NCBI GenBank assembly: GCA_031365465.1
Contig: JANLYD010000016.1
Location: forward strand, 1-29,218
Length of the DNA stretch: 29,218 nt
Direction: 5' to 3'
Source: JABFRJ01 sp031365465
GTDB taxonomy: Bacteria > Pseudomonadota > Alphaproteobacteria > Rhizobiales > Hyphomicrobiaceae
Both the position numbers and the translations under genes were made by a program. Within the stretch, counting starts at the first letter, position 1. Every line of letters starts with the position of its first letter. The notes beneath the pieces are model-generated. The model did no database searches, was not told the DNA's origin, and was given only the letters and a program-made list of their open reading frames with translations. Positions 9,796 to 17,276 of this stretch are shown piece by piece.

Positions 9796-10587
9796 TTAGA
9801 TTCCGCTGAACCAATTGAAGCCCTGGTCTTCGAAATAGCCGCCGGGATACGTATTGGTGACCTCGATTGCAGTGATCCACTTTGGGTTCTTGAAACCCAA
9901 CTTGACGGCTGTTCTGAGCCTCACCGGCGCGCCGAATGGCTCAGTCAGCGGTTCGCCTGCGTATTTTGTTGCGAGGATTGTCTGCGGGTGAAGTGCGGAA
10001 GCCATGTCTATGCTGGAGTAGTAGGTATCTGCACACTTGAAAGAGACATATTTCGCCGTCAGATCGGCCCCTATCCGCTCCAGAAAATAGCGAAAGTTTA
10101 CTCCTGACCATTGGCCGATATAATCCCAACCTTCCACGCAAACGTGGCGAATGATAATCTCCTGTTCGGGCAGAGTAGAAAGTTGCTGCGCCGTCCAGGC
10201 ACGCTTGTCCGCAATTTTGCCGGCCAGTTCCAGCTTCCAATTCGGCACGTCCACCGGTTCCAGCTCGGTGATATCGTAAAAGGCGTTGAAACGCGCCGGC
10301 TTGATGACCTGCGAAGGCGCATAAGTCGGGGCCAGATGATTGGGCCGAAAGAGGGCGGCTTGCGCCCGGTCGTTCCACTGCGAAACCGATTTCAGGAAGC
10401 TCTGAACTGGTGCCTGTTCCGAGACGCTGCAGCCCGCCAGCATCGAGATGGCACCAAGGCTGATACTGCCACGCAATACGTTGCGGCGGTTGATGGTGTC
10501 GACCAACAGCTTATTTTCCGCAAGCACGCTTTGGTCGACGGGTGATTGTGGGCGGAACAGCGACGGCTTTGGTTTGCGCGTAGTCAA
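9796..10587 (-). CDS. Exported molybdopterin-dependent oxidoreductase, sulfite oxidase family
   Basis: The 263-residue protein has the oxidoreductase molybdopterin-binding domain of the sulfite oxidase/YedY (MsrP) superfamily. The likely molybdenum ligand is Cys150 in HVCVEGWDYIGQWSG. The C-terminal GGYFEDQGFNWFSGI is typical of the cytochrome-b-linked branch. The N-terminus has a twin-arginine-like RRNVLRG at residues 34-40, a hydrophobic stretch and a lipobox-like MLAGC (Cys53), so it may be a Tat-exported lipoprotein. I chose the TTG at 10587, which overlaps the upstream TGA (TTGA) with GAGGGA eight bases before it; a longer frame to 10683 lies inside the cytochrome gene. There is no dimerisation domain. 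Together with the cytochrome b it resembles a YedYZ/MsrPQ-like quinol-linked periplasmic reductase; the substrate is unknown. Confidence 0.87.
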   Translation of the reverse strand: MTTRKPKPSLFRPQSPVDQSVLAENKLLVDTINRRNVLRGSISLGAISMLAGCSVSEQAPVQSFLKSVSQWNDRAQAALFRPNHLAPTYAPSQVIKPARFNAFYDITELEPVDVPNWKLELAGKIADKRAWTAQQLSTLPEQEIIIRHVCVEGWDYIGQWSGVNFRYFLERIGADLTAKYVSFKCADTYYSSIDMASALHPQTILATKYAGEPLTEPFGAPVRLRTAVKLGFKNPKWITAIEVTNTYPGGYFEDQGFNWFSGI

Positions 10588-11288
10588 CGGCGTGCTCCCT
10601 CGTGTTTCGTTTCGATGAGGTTGGTCTGTGAATGGACCGAAAGCGGTTGAGGCTCGGCATCGACGTTGGGGCCGCCGGTCCACATAGCCTTGAGGGTTTC
10701 GGGGACCAGAACCGCAAGCAGGACATGAACCACGAGGAACCCGGCGATTGCGACCATGCCCAGGAAATGCGCGAGCCGAGCGCCTTGGAAACTGTAAAAC
10801 AGAAAAGTGAGCTCGGAAAACTGGACGGGTTTCCAGATAACCAACCCTGACAGTATCTGAACAACGATTACGATCAGAACGCCCAGATACAGAAGTTTTT
10901 GGACCGGATTGTACTGCGTGAGATCGTCGTGTCTCAGCTTCAGCCTCAATGCATTGCGAATTTCAATGACCACATCTGGGAAACGGATCGGAAACAGCAT
11001 CCGCCGAAACCGTCTCGTCCTCAGCCCGTATGCAGCGTAAGCGATACCATTGATGACGAGGATCCACATGGCAAAGAAGTGCCATAGCAAGCCACCTTGA
11101 GGGCTTGCGCCCATGGTCGTCCAACTCGGAAAATGCAGCCAACCAAAAAGCACTTCGTCGTTGTAAATCTGCCATCCGCTCATGATCAGAATGATCATTG
11201 CAACGGCATTGACCCAGTGCATGATGCGCAAAGGGAGCGGATGCAGTTGCCGTTGAGCCGGACCCTGTTCAGGTGCGATGGATTCCAT
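10584..11288 (-). CDS. Cytochrome b561-type di-haem membrane protein
   Basis: The 234-residue integral membrane cytochrome b belongs to the bacterial b561/nickel-hydrogenase cytochrome b class. Four transmembrane helices carry likely haem ligands: His in LRIMHWVNAVAM (helix 1), His in LLWHFFAMW (helix 2), and two His in ARLAHFLGMVAIAGFLVVHVLLAV (helix 4). The start is ATG at 11288. Its stop overlaps the TTG of the molybdoenzyme gene, so the two are translationally coupled. The expected role is to pass electrons between the quinone pool and the periplasmic molybdoenzyme, by analogy with similar Mo-enzyme/cytochrome b pairs. It is not a YedZ/MsrQ ferric-reductase-type protein by appearance. Confidence 0.87.
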   Translation of the reverse strand: MESIAPEQGPAQRQLHPLPLRIMHWVNAVAMIILIMSGWQIYNDEVLFGWLHFPSWTTMGASPQGGLLWHFFAMWILVINGIAYAAYGLRTRRFRRMLFPIRFPDVVIEIRNALRLKLRHDDLTQYNPVQKLLYLGVLIVIVVQILSGLVIWKPVQFSELTFLFYSFQGARLAHFLGMVAIAGFLVVHVLLAVLVPETLKAMWTGGPNVDAEPQPLSVHSQTNLIETKHEGARR

Positions 11289-11326
11289 GATGCCGCGCGT
11301 CCCCTGTAACTGAAGCGCACTTGAAG

Positions 11327-11716
11327 TCAGCGCTTGTAAAGTGCGATCCGGATCTTCTCATCGGCAGCTATTATTTGGGCCCCGGCACCGGTCCACGTTT
11401 GAGCCTTGGCAAAATCGTCCCATGACATGTCGAGCGCGCCGATTTGACGGCCGGCAATGGCGACCACCTCGATCGGCACCGCGACGGGCCGTCGACGCCA
11501 ACTGAAATATCCGCCGTATGGAACGACTAAGCGAATTTTTCCTTCGGTGGTCCTTTCAACGGCGCGAACGCGGCCGATCGTCTGGTCGAAGTAGTCCAGC
11601 ACCGGGAGACCAATCAGATCCCCGACCCGCACGGGCTGAGGAAACCGGCGCTCCATGCGCTGCTCGAACGAGAGTTCGGACCAGGCTGGCTGTGGAGGTT
11701 TGGCAGGCCCGGACAT
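11327..11716 (-). CDS. PRC-barrel domain protein
   Basis: A small 129-residue soluble protein. Residues about 28-80 form a PRC-barrel-like unit: VRVGDLIGLPVLDYFDQTIGRVRAV, then KIRLVVPYGG and VAVPIEVVAIAGRQIGALDM. No signal peptide or membrane segment is visible. It is the first gene of the minus-strand operon with the cytochrome b and molybdoenzyme, 38 bp upstream of the cytochrome start. PRC barrels occur in photosynthetic reaction-centre H subunits, RimM and many stress or electron-transfer proteins; the function here is unknown. A candidate ECF promoter lies about 75 bp upstream. Confidence 0.75.
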   Translation of the reverse strand: MSGPAKPPQPAWSELSFEQRMERRFPQPVRVGDLIGLPVLDYFDQTIGRVRAVERTTEGKIRLVVPYGGYFSWRRRPVAVPIEVVAIAGRQIGALDMSWDDFAKAQTWTGAGAQIIAADEKIRIALYKR

Positions 11717-11789
11717 CGCGATGCTTTCTCGCTGCGAGCGCTATCGAGCGCGAGGCGGATCAATATCAGCTAACTATTGCCTCCATGTA

Positions 11790-11815
11790 GACGGTTTGTG
11801 GGGCACAGACGTTAC
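11790..11815 (-). promoter_or_regulatory. Candidate ECF-sigma promoter for the PRC/cytochrome/molybdoenzyme operon
   Basis: On the minus strand, GTAACG (11815-11810) is followed by exactly 16 bases and CGTC (11793-11790). Transcription would begin near 11783, giving a leader of about 67 nt before the ATG at 11716. The -35 hexamer is identical to that of the divergent motif at 11903-11928 and close to the GTAACC element I remember for SigF/NrsF-type ECF factors. The -10 differs (CGTC rather than CGAA), though CGTC is common among ECF promoters. Confidence 0.5.
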
Positions 11816-11902
11816 GTGCTTCACGGAGACGTGATCGGAAGCGCGAATTTTTCAGCGGCGTGAAGGCAGACGATTTTGCCCGTGCACGAAGTTGTGACCG
11901 AT

Positions 11903-11928
11903 GTAACGGCGGCATCGACTTCAGCGAA
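11903..11928 (+). promoter_or_regulatory. Candidate ECF-sigma promoter for the PLP-enzyme/glycosyltransferase genes
   Basis: GTAACG (11903-11908), 16 bases, then CGAA (11925-11928) match nine of ten positions of the remembered SigF-type consensus GTAACC-N16-CGAA. Initiation would fall near 11935, which argues that the PLP-enzyme start lies downstream (GTG at 11956 or 12058) and not at the longer GTG at 11860. The cognate sigma and anti-sigma genes lie about 5.4 kb downstream. Confidence 0.55.
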
Positions 11929-12057
11929 CTCAATCATACGAGTTCAAATCAATGGGTGAAGCGCTTGAGTACTCACATTCCGAAACGGGCAGCGGACCAG
12001 TTTCAGGCCGGAGCTAGAGCCGATGGGCCGGCTGCCCGCACTCCACTCTTGAAGCAT

Positions 12058-13248
12058 GTGACGGCAGCGATTGAACCACAAGGCGAACCTGAAGCGCCAC
12101 GTGTGGCGCGCACGCTCGGACCTGAAACAATCGCGGCGCAGGGCGGGTGCGGAACCGACGGTATGACCGGTGCACTCGTGCCGCCGATCCACATTGCAAC
12201 GACGTTCATCCGCGATCCCGACAATCAGTATCGCCGGGGTTTTTGCTACGGGCGATCCGACAACGCGACTGTCCGGCAGGTCGAAGACGTCTTGACCAAG
12301 CTCGAGGGGGCGAGTGCAAGTCTCCTGTTTGCGTCCGGGATGGCGGCGGCGACGGCTGCGTTTCTAGCCCTGCAACGACCGGCTCACGTCGTTGCGCCTC
12401 GGTCCATGTATTGGGGTTTGCGGCAGTGGCTCATGACGCATGCCGTTGAACTGGGCATCGAGACGACATTCGTCGATACAAGTGAACTGGCGGCAATCGA
12501 GAGGGCTATACGTCCGGGACGCACCCGGCTCGTGTGGATCGAGACGCCGTCGAACCCGCTCTGGAGCGTGACCGATATCGCCGGCGTTGCCCGCATCACG
12601 CATGCGGCGGGCGCACTCCTCGCAGCCGACTCTACCGTCTCGACACCCGTGCTCACACGGCCGATAGAACATGGCGCAGACGTCGTACTCCACTCGGCAA
12701 CCAAGTATCTGAACGGGCATTCAGACGTCGTTGCCGGCGCAATGGTGTTCGCCGAGCGGAGTTGCGCATATTATGAATCCGTGGCGCATCTGCGGACGAT
12801 GGTCGGCGGTGTGATCGGCGGTTTTGACGCTGCCATGTTGTTGCGCGGCATGCGAACGCTTCATTTGCGCGTCCGGCACCAGTCGGCCGCCGCTTTGACG
12901 ATTGCAAAACGGTTCGAGCATCATCCAGCGATCTCCCATATGCTTTATCCCGGCCTGCGTAGTCACCATGGGCACGCCATAGCCGTGCGGCAGATGGACG
13001 GTGGTTTTGGTGGAATGCTGTCGATGCGCTTCAGAGCCGGCAGAGCCGCAGCCGTCGCGAGCGCTGCCAAACTGCAAGTCTGGAAGCGGGCGACGTCCCT
13101 CGGTGGCGTGGAAAGCCTCGTCGAGCACCGCTCCAGCATGGAAGGCACCGAAAGCCCCTGCCCAGACGATCTCTTGCGGTTCTCGGTCGGCATCGAGACG
13201 ATCAACGACCTCGTTGCAGATATCGAGCAGGCCCTGCAGGGAACATAG
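12058..13248 (+). CDS. Trans-sulfuration-type PLP enzyme (cystathionine gamma-synthase/beta-lyase family)
   Basis: A Cys/Met-metabolism PLP-dependent enzyme of fold type I, about 396 residues from the GTG at 12058. Recognisable parts are PETIAAQGG and ALVPPIHIATTF at the N-terminus, the YRRGFCYGRSDNATV substrate loop, FASGMAAATAAFL (cofactor phosphate binding), WIETPSNPLWSVTD, AADSTVSTPVLTRP, and the PLP lysine in HSATKYLNGHSDVVAG. The C-terminus has ATSLGGVESLVEHR. Family reactions make or cleave cystathionine or related thioethers; the exact reaction is not decidable here. The frame is open up to 11860, but the extra 66 residues are not family-like and overlap a candidate promoter. No start has a good ribosome site. 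It is followed by the DUF2064 gene after 50 bp. Confidence 0.88.
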   Translation: MTAAIEPQGEPEAPRVARTLGPETIAAQGGCGTDGMTGALVPPIHIATTFIRDPDNQYRRGFCYGRSDNATVRQVEDVLTKLEGASASLLFASGMAAATAAFLALQRPAHVVAPRSMYWGLRQWLMTHAVELGIETTFVDTSELAAIERAIRPGRTRLVWIETPSNPLWSVTDIAGVARITHAAGALLAADSTVSTPVLTRPIEHGADVVLHSATKYLNGHSDVVAGAMVFAERSCAYYESVAHLRTMVGGVIGGFDAAMLLRGMRTLHLRVRHQSAAALTIAKRFEHHPAISHMLYPGLRSHHGHAIAVRQMDGGFGGMLSMRFRAGRAAAVASAAKLQVWKRATSLGGVESLVEHRSSMEGTESPCPDDLLRFSVGIETINDLVADIEQALQGT

Positions 13249-13298
13249 TTTTTTTTCGACGCCGGATCGTTGTGTCATTGCAGACTCGGATTTCCATC

Positions 13299-14018
13299 AT
13301 GAAACCTGTCGCCGTCGCCATTTTTTGCAAAACACCGTCGCCCGGCTTTTCGAAAACCCGCTTGTCGCCCCCGTTGCGGCCCGAGGAGTGCAGTCTGCTT
13401 TCGACCTGTTTCATCCAGGACCTCACGTCGACGATTGCGGAGGCGACGGCGACGACGGGAGATAGTGCGTTTGCCGTTTATACGCCGGAGGGATCTGAGA
13501 CGGCACTGCGGAAGCTGCTGCCACTCCGCTTTCAACTGCAATTGCAGTGCGATGGGGACTTCGGAACGCGGCTGCATCATGCGGCTTCGGCGTTGCTGAA
13601 TGGTGGCCATGCCGGTGCAATCCTGGTCAATTCCGACAGTCCGACATTGCCAGTTGAAATTCTTCGCAAGGCGATCGCAGCTGTCAGATGTCAGGACGCG
13701 GTTGTGCTTGGGCCCGCAATCGACGGGGGATACACTCTGATCGGCCTGTCGCAACCGCATCCCCGCATGTTCGCCGATATTTCCTGGAGCACGTCCGATG
13801 TGTATGGCCAGACGTTGCAGAGGGCGGCGGAGTTGAAATTGCCAGTCATCGAACTCCCGAGATGGTATGACGTGGACGACGCGGAGACGTTACGAATGCT
13901 CGAAGCCGAGTTGGATGGCGAACGCCCTGCGTTCGCCATGGATGGCTTAGTCGGATCATCGGCACCGGCCACGCGCGAGTTCTTGCGCCAGCGGTGCGCT
14001 ACTCAGGCCACAGGCTGA
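13299..14018 (+). CDS. DUF2064 / TIGR04282 glycosyltransferase-A-like protein
   Basis: The 239-residue protein is of the DUF2064 family, often named after arsenosugar biosynthesis (TIGR04282). Motifs are AVAIFCKTPSPGFSKTRL at the N-terminus (nucleotidyl/glycosyltransferase-like P-loop), NSDSPTLP near residue 110, and LGPAIDGGYTLIGL near residue 140. It adopts a GT-A fold in known relatives and may transfer or activate a sugar. The ATG at 13299 fits the family start; a GTG at 13272 would add nine residues. The stop is one base before the next start (TGA, then ATG at 14020). The rest of an arsenosugar pathway (radical-SAM ArsS, ArsM) is not seen, so that label should not be carried over. Confidence 0.85.
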   Translation: MKPVAVAIFCKTPSPGFSKTRLSPPLRPEECSLLSTCFIQDLTSTIAEATATTGDSAFAVYTPEGSETALRKLLPLRFQLQLQCDGDFGTRLHHAASALLNGGHAGAILVNSDSPTLPVEILRKAIAAVRCQDAVVLGPAIDGGYTLIGLSQPHPRMFADISWSTSDVYGQTLQRAAELKLPVIELPRWYDVDDAETLRMLEAELDGERPAFAMDGLVGSSAPATREFLRQRCATQATG

Positions 14019-14019
14019 G

Positions 14020-15378
14020 ATGGCGCCGATGACACCCGAAGGGGAACAAGCGACGTTGACCACGCGCCACGCGATCTCGGCGCTTTTGGCACTCGGTGTG
14101 GCCATGTGCGCGTTCGTCGCCTTGGGGCCGTGGATCATTCGCACCTACAATTTCGCGCTTTTCGTGCCGTTGATGGTGTTGTCCGGTGCGATCACGATGT
14201 CGGCCACTTACGTGGCACAGCGCGTCCCGACGCAGATCGGCATGATCATCATTTTTGGGCTTGCAGTGGTGATGCGACTGCTCGTCGTCGATGAGCAACC
14301 CTATCTGTCCACCGACATCTACCGCTACGTTTGGGACGGACGCGTTCAAGCTGCCGGCATCAATCCGTACCGCTATGTTCCAGCCGACCCCATACTAGCA
14401 GCGCTTCGTGACGCAGCGATTTTCCCCAACATCAACCGCGCCGAATACGCAGTCACCGCGTATCCGCCGGTTGCACAAATGTTTTTCCTGTTGGCAACCC
14501 GCGTTTCGGAATCGATCCTTGCCATGCGCCTTGCGATGGTGGGATGCGAGATCGTGATAATCGCTGTCATTATCGACCTGCTACGCCAATTGCGCCTGCC
14601 GACGACCGCTGTCGTGGCATGGGCTTGGCATCCTCTGAGCATTTGGGAGATCGCCAACAACGGTCACAGCGATGCGCTCATGGTGGCGCTGCTGATGATC
14701 GGCGTCTGGCTTCTGCTACGTCACCGCGCCCTGTTCGGCGCTATCGCCGTGACGCTGGCGGCGTTGGTCAAACCGTATGCACTGGTGGTGTTGCCGGCAT
14801 TTTGGCGCCCCTGGGATTGGCGAGTGCCAACGGCGGTCATCGCGACACTTGTCGCCTGCTATCTGCCCTACATCGGAGTGGGCCGAGGGGTCTTCGGCTT
14901 CGTCACGTCGGGTTATTTGTCCGAGGAGGGACACGCGGACGGGCAGGGCTTTTGGATCGTTGCGTTAGTCCGCACCATTGCCGGAGACGTAGCGGGGTTG
15001 AAATGGCTTTATATTCTCGGGGCGGCAAGCGTACTCTCATTGCTGGCACTCAAGATCGCATTTCGACCAGCGAACACACCCCAACACGTCTTGAATGACG
15101 TATCTACACTGCTCATGGCCGGCTTATTTTTCTTGTCACCAAATTATCCCTGGTACTTTTTAGCCGTTGTGCCGTTTGTCGTACTCGGCGGCGGTGTGCC
15201 GGCCTGGATACTCAGCCTGACGACGATCCTGCTCAATCGTCCGATGATCTTGCCGTACCATGACCTGGCTTGGAAGACATTGGCTTTGCTTCCGTTCGTT
15301 GTGGCCTTCGCCACGTACCACTGGCTGCCCCGAGCAACAGTGCCGCGGCTACGAGGAGCGTTGCGATGGACCCGTTGA
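14020..15378 (+). CDS. Polytopic membrane glycosyltransferase (GT87/MptB-like)
   Basis: The 452-residue, very hydrophobic protein has roughly 11-12 membrane helices. The conserved luminal-type motif DIYRYVWDGRVQAAGINPYRY near residues 95-115 is typical of polyprenyl-phosphate-sugar-dependent mannosyl/glycosyltransferases of the GT-C fold (DUF2029/GT87 and MptB-like). Further conserved patches are YPPVAQMFF, WHPLSIWEIANNGHSDAL, ALVKPYALVVLP and SPNYPWYF. The first acidic residues after the second helix pair (DIYRYVWD) are the likely catalytic site. Its donor could be made by the adjacent GT2 protein. It forms part of a five-gene run from the PLP enzyme to the epimerase. Confidence 0.85.
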   Translation: MAPMTPEGEQATLTTRHAISALLALGVAMCAFVALGPWIIRTYNFALFVPLMVLSGAITMSATYVAQRVPTQIGMIIIFGLAVVMRLLVVDEQPYLSTDIYRYVWDGRVQAAGINPYRYVPADPILAALRDAAIFPNINRAEYAVTAYPPVAQMFFLLATRVSESILAMRLAMVGCEIVIIAVIIDLLRQLRLPTTAVVAWAWHPLSIWEIANNGHSDALMVALLMIGVWLLLRHRALFGAIAVTLAALVKPYALVVLPAFWRPWDWRVPTAVIATLVACYLPYIGVGRGVFGFVTSGYLSEEGHADGQGFWIVALVRTIAGDVAGLKWLYILGAASVLSLLALKIAFRPANTPQHVLNDVSTLLMAGLFFLSPNYPWYFLAVVPFVVLGGGVPAWILSLTTILLNRPMILPYHDLAWKTLALLPFVVAFATYHWLPRATVPRLRGALRWTR

Positions 15379-15405
15379 GATACATTTGCCGGTCGGGAGT
15401 GCGAC

Positions 15406-16155
15406 ATGAACATTGGTGACCTCAACCGGCCGGTTGTGGTGATTATCCCGTGCCTCAACGAAGCGCTCCCGATCTTCGAAGTCGTTCGCGATGTTTTGGC
15501 TGAAGGCGTCGATTGGGTCATCGTGGTCGACAATGGATCAACAGACGAGACCGCGAAGCGCGCGGCCGACGCGGGTGCCATTGTCGTCAGCGAGCCACAG
15601 CGCGGTTACGGTCGCGCGTGTGCTGCCGGTTTGGCGGCGGTCCCGTCGGGGGCCGAGATTGTTTGCTATATGGACGGTGACGGCAGCGACGTCCCAAGCT
15701 TCTCGAGAGCAGTGGTCGGCCCGATCATGACCGGCAACGCGGATTTCGTCATGGGCTCGCGGCTGCGGGGCAAGCGTGAGGCCGGTAGCATGACGCCACA
15801 GCAGATCGTCGCGGGCCGGCTAGCCGGCATCTTGATGCGATTGCAATACGGCGTACATTTCACCGACATGTCGCCATTTCGCGCGATGTCCGTCAAGCAA
15901 CTGCGCAACTTGAGCATGACGGAAACGACCTACGGGTGGAATCTCGAAATGCAGATGCGCGCCGCAGCTGCCGGTCTGCGCATCCTCGAGGTGCCCGTCG
16001 ATCATCGGTGCCGGCGCGGTGGTTACTCCAAAGTGTCTGGCAACCTCATTGCCGGATGCAGCGCCGCCTGGAAAATTACGACCACATTCGTGCGCCTCAG
16101 CCTGTCGCTGAAGGGTGCATCGAAGGCATCAAGACCTCTGCGGAACGCGACATGA
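15406..16155 (+). CDS. Glycosyltransferase family 2, DPM1/polyprenyl-phosphate glycosyltransferase-like
   Basis: The 249-residue GT-A glycosyltransferase has VVIIPCLNEA at residues 11-20, VVDNGSTDET at about 40-50, an RGYGRACAAGL acceptor segment, and a DGDGSD metal/nucleotide site with Asp90 and Asp92. Later come GSRLRGKREAGSMTPQQ and a TYGWNLEMQMRAA stretch, as in dolichyl/polyprenyl-phosphate glycosyltransferases. It has no C-terminal membrane helices. It probably loads a sugar onto polyprenyl phosphate for the membrane transferase next door; this is inference. The gene ends in an ATGA overlap with the epimerase. Confidence 0.88.
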   Translation: MNIGDLNRPVVVIIPCLNEALPIFEVVRDVLAEGVDWVIVVDNGSTDETAKRAADAGAIVVSEPQRGYGRACAAGLAAVPSGAEIVCYMDGDGSDVPSFSRAVVGPIMTGNADFVMGSRLRGKREAGSMTPQQIVAGRLAGILMRLQYGVHFTDMSPFRAMSVKQLRNLSMTETTYGWNLEMQMRAAAAGLRILEVPVDHRCRRGGYSKVSGNLIAGCSAAWKITTTFVRLSLSLKGASKASRPLRNAT

Positions 16156-17180
16156 AGATTTTGTTGACCGGCGGTGCGGGCTTTATTGGTCAGCATGTAC
16201 TGAGACGATTACTGGCACGGGGTCATCAGGTCAGAGTTCTGGATTCCCTCAGGCCCGACGTCCACACGGGCACGCGATGGACGCCGCCAACGGATGTCGA
16301 ACTCGAGATGGCGGATGTTCGTGATGCCAGTGCCTGCGACCGCGCGGTTCAGGGTGTCGATGGCGTGGTACATCTAGCGGCGAAAGTCGGTCTCGGGGTC
16401 GATATCAATGATCTGCCCGACTATGCCTTGTCGAACGACGTTGGCACCGCAGTCCTGTTGGCCGCGATGGCTCGGGCGAACGTCATGCGCCTGACCTTGG
16501 CGAGTTCGATGGTCGCCTATGGCGAGGGGGTCGGTCATTGCCAAGAGCACGGTGCGGTAGCGCCCGGTCCGCGAACAGAAAAGGCGCTGGCATCGGCTCA
16601 ATTCGAGCCGCCCTGTCCCCACTGCGGCAAACCGCTGTCGCCGGCACTAGTCGGCGAATCCGCGCCGCTTGATCCGCGAAATGCCTATGCGACCAGTAAA
16701 GTGGCGCAGGAACTGTACGCAACGAACTGGGCGCGCACGACAGGCGGCACGGTCGCAGCCCTCCGCTATCACAACGTCTACGGACCGGGCATGCCACGAG
16801 ATACACCGTATGCTGGTGTCGCGGCGATTTTTACATCGGCGCTGCGCCGCGGCGAGGCCCCGGCGGTATTCGAAGACGGCGGTCAGCGGCGCGATTTTGT
16901 GCACGTTCGCGATGTTGCGGCGGCAACCGTTTTGGCAGCGGAGAAGCATTCCTCGGGAGTTCGAGCCTTCAACGTCGGATCCGGCACACCACGCACAGTC
17001 GGCGAAATGGCAACCGCACTTGCCAAGTCGCTGCAGGGTCGCCAGCCGATCGTCACCGGCCGCTATCGGCTAGGCGACGTCCGCCATATCACAGCGGACT
17101 CGACGCGGTTAATGACCGAACTCGGTTGGCGTCCCGAAGTCGAATTCGCCGCTGGGATGGCCGAACTCGCAGCGTCCTGA
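16152..17180 (+). CDS. NAD-dependent epimerase/dehydratase with CxxC insert
   Basis: The 342-residue extended short-chain dehydrogenase has the NAD-binding GGAGFIG at residues 7-13, VVHLAAKVGLG at about 72-82, SSMVAYG at 118-124 and the catalytic YATSK (Tyr179, Lys183). RYHNVYGPGM and the C-terminal RDFVHVRDVAAA fit NDP-sugar epimerases. Between the serine and tyrosine sites there is an extra segment with CPHC (Cys155, Cys158), resembling a small zinc knuckle. The frame stays open 72 codons upstream into the GT2 gene, but the ATG at 16152 in the ATGA overlap begins exactly at the Rossmann strand. It likely supplies the NDP-sugar or modifies the sugar for the two glycosyltransferases. Confidence 0.9.
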   Translation: MKILLTGGAGFIGQHVLRRLLARGHQVRVLDSLRPDVHTGTRWTPPTDVELEMADVRDASACDRAVQGVDGVVHLAAKVGLGVDINDLPDYALSNDVGTAVLLAAMARANVMRLTLASSMVAYGEGVGHCQEHGAVAPGPRTEKALASAQFEPPCPHCGKPLSPALVGESAPLDPRNAYATSKVAQELYATNWARTTGGTVAALRYHNVYGPGMPRDTPYAGVAAIFTSALRRGEAPAVFEDGGQRRDFVHVRDVAAATVLAAEKHSSGVRAFNVGSGTPRTVGEMATALAKSLQGRQPIVTGRYRLGDVRHITADSTRLMTELGWRPEVEFAAGMAELAAS

Positions 17181-17233
17181 TTACGCACTGGAGGTCTCGT
17201 CATTGTGCTACCGCGTCTTTCTGGTTATCTGCT

Positions 17234-17259
17234 GTAATGAAACCTGCGGCAGACGCGAA
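17234..17259 (+). promoter_or_regulatory. Candidate autoregulatory ECF promoter before the sigma gene
   Basis: GTAATG (17234-17239), 16 bases, then CGAA (17256-17259). It lies 18 bp upstream of the sigma factor's GTG and matches the GTAAC-type motif found at 11903-11928, with two mismatches in the -35 hexamer relative to GTAACC. ECF operons are usually autoregulated, so the position makes sense. Evidence is weaker than for the other two sites. Confidence 0.4.
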
Positions 17260-17276
17260 ACAGCTGTGAGACCTAA

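Noticed and set aside
13299..14018. Arsenosugar biosynthesis role for the DUF2064 protein
   Set aside because: The family name comes from some clusters with ArsS/ArsM; neither is present here, so only a general glycosyltransferase-like role is supported.
15936..16151. 72-codon N-terminal extension of the epimerase
   Set aside because: It lies fully inside the GT2 gene in another frame; the Rossmann motif starts right at the ATG at 16152.
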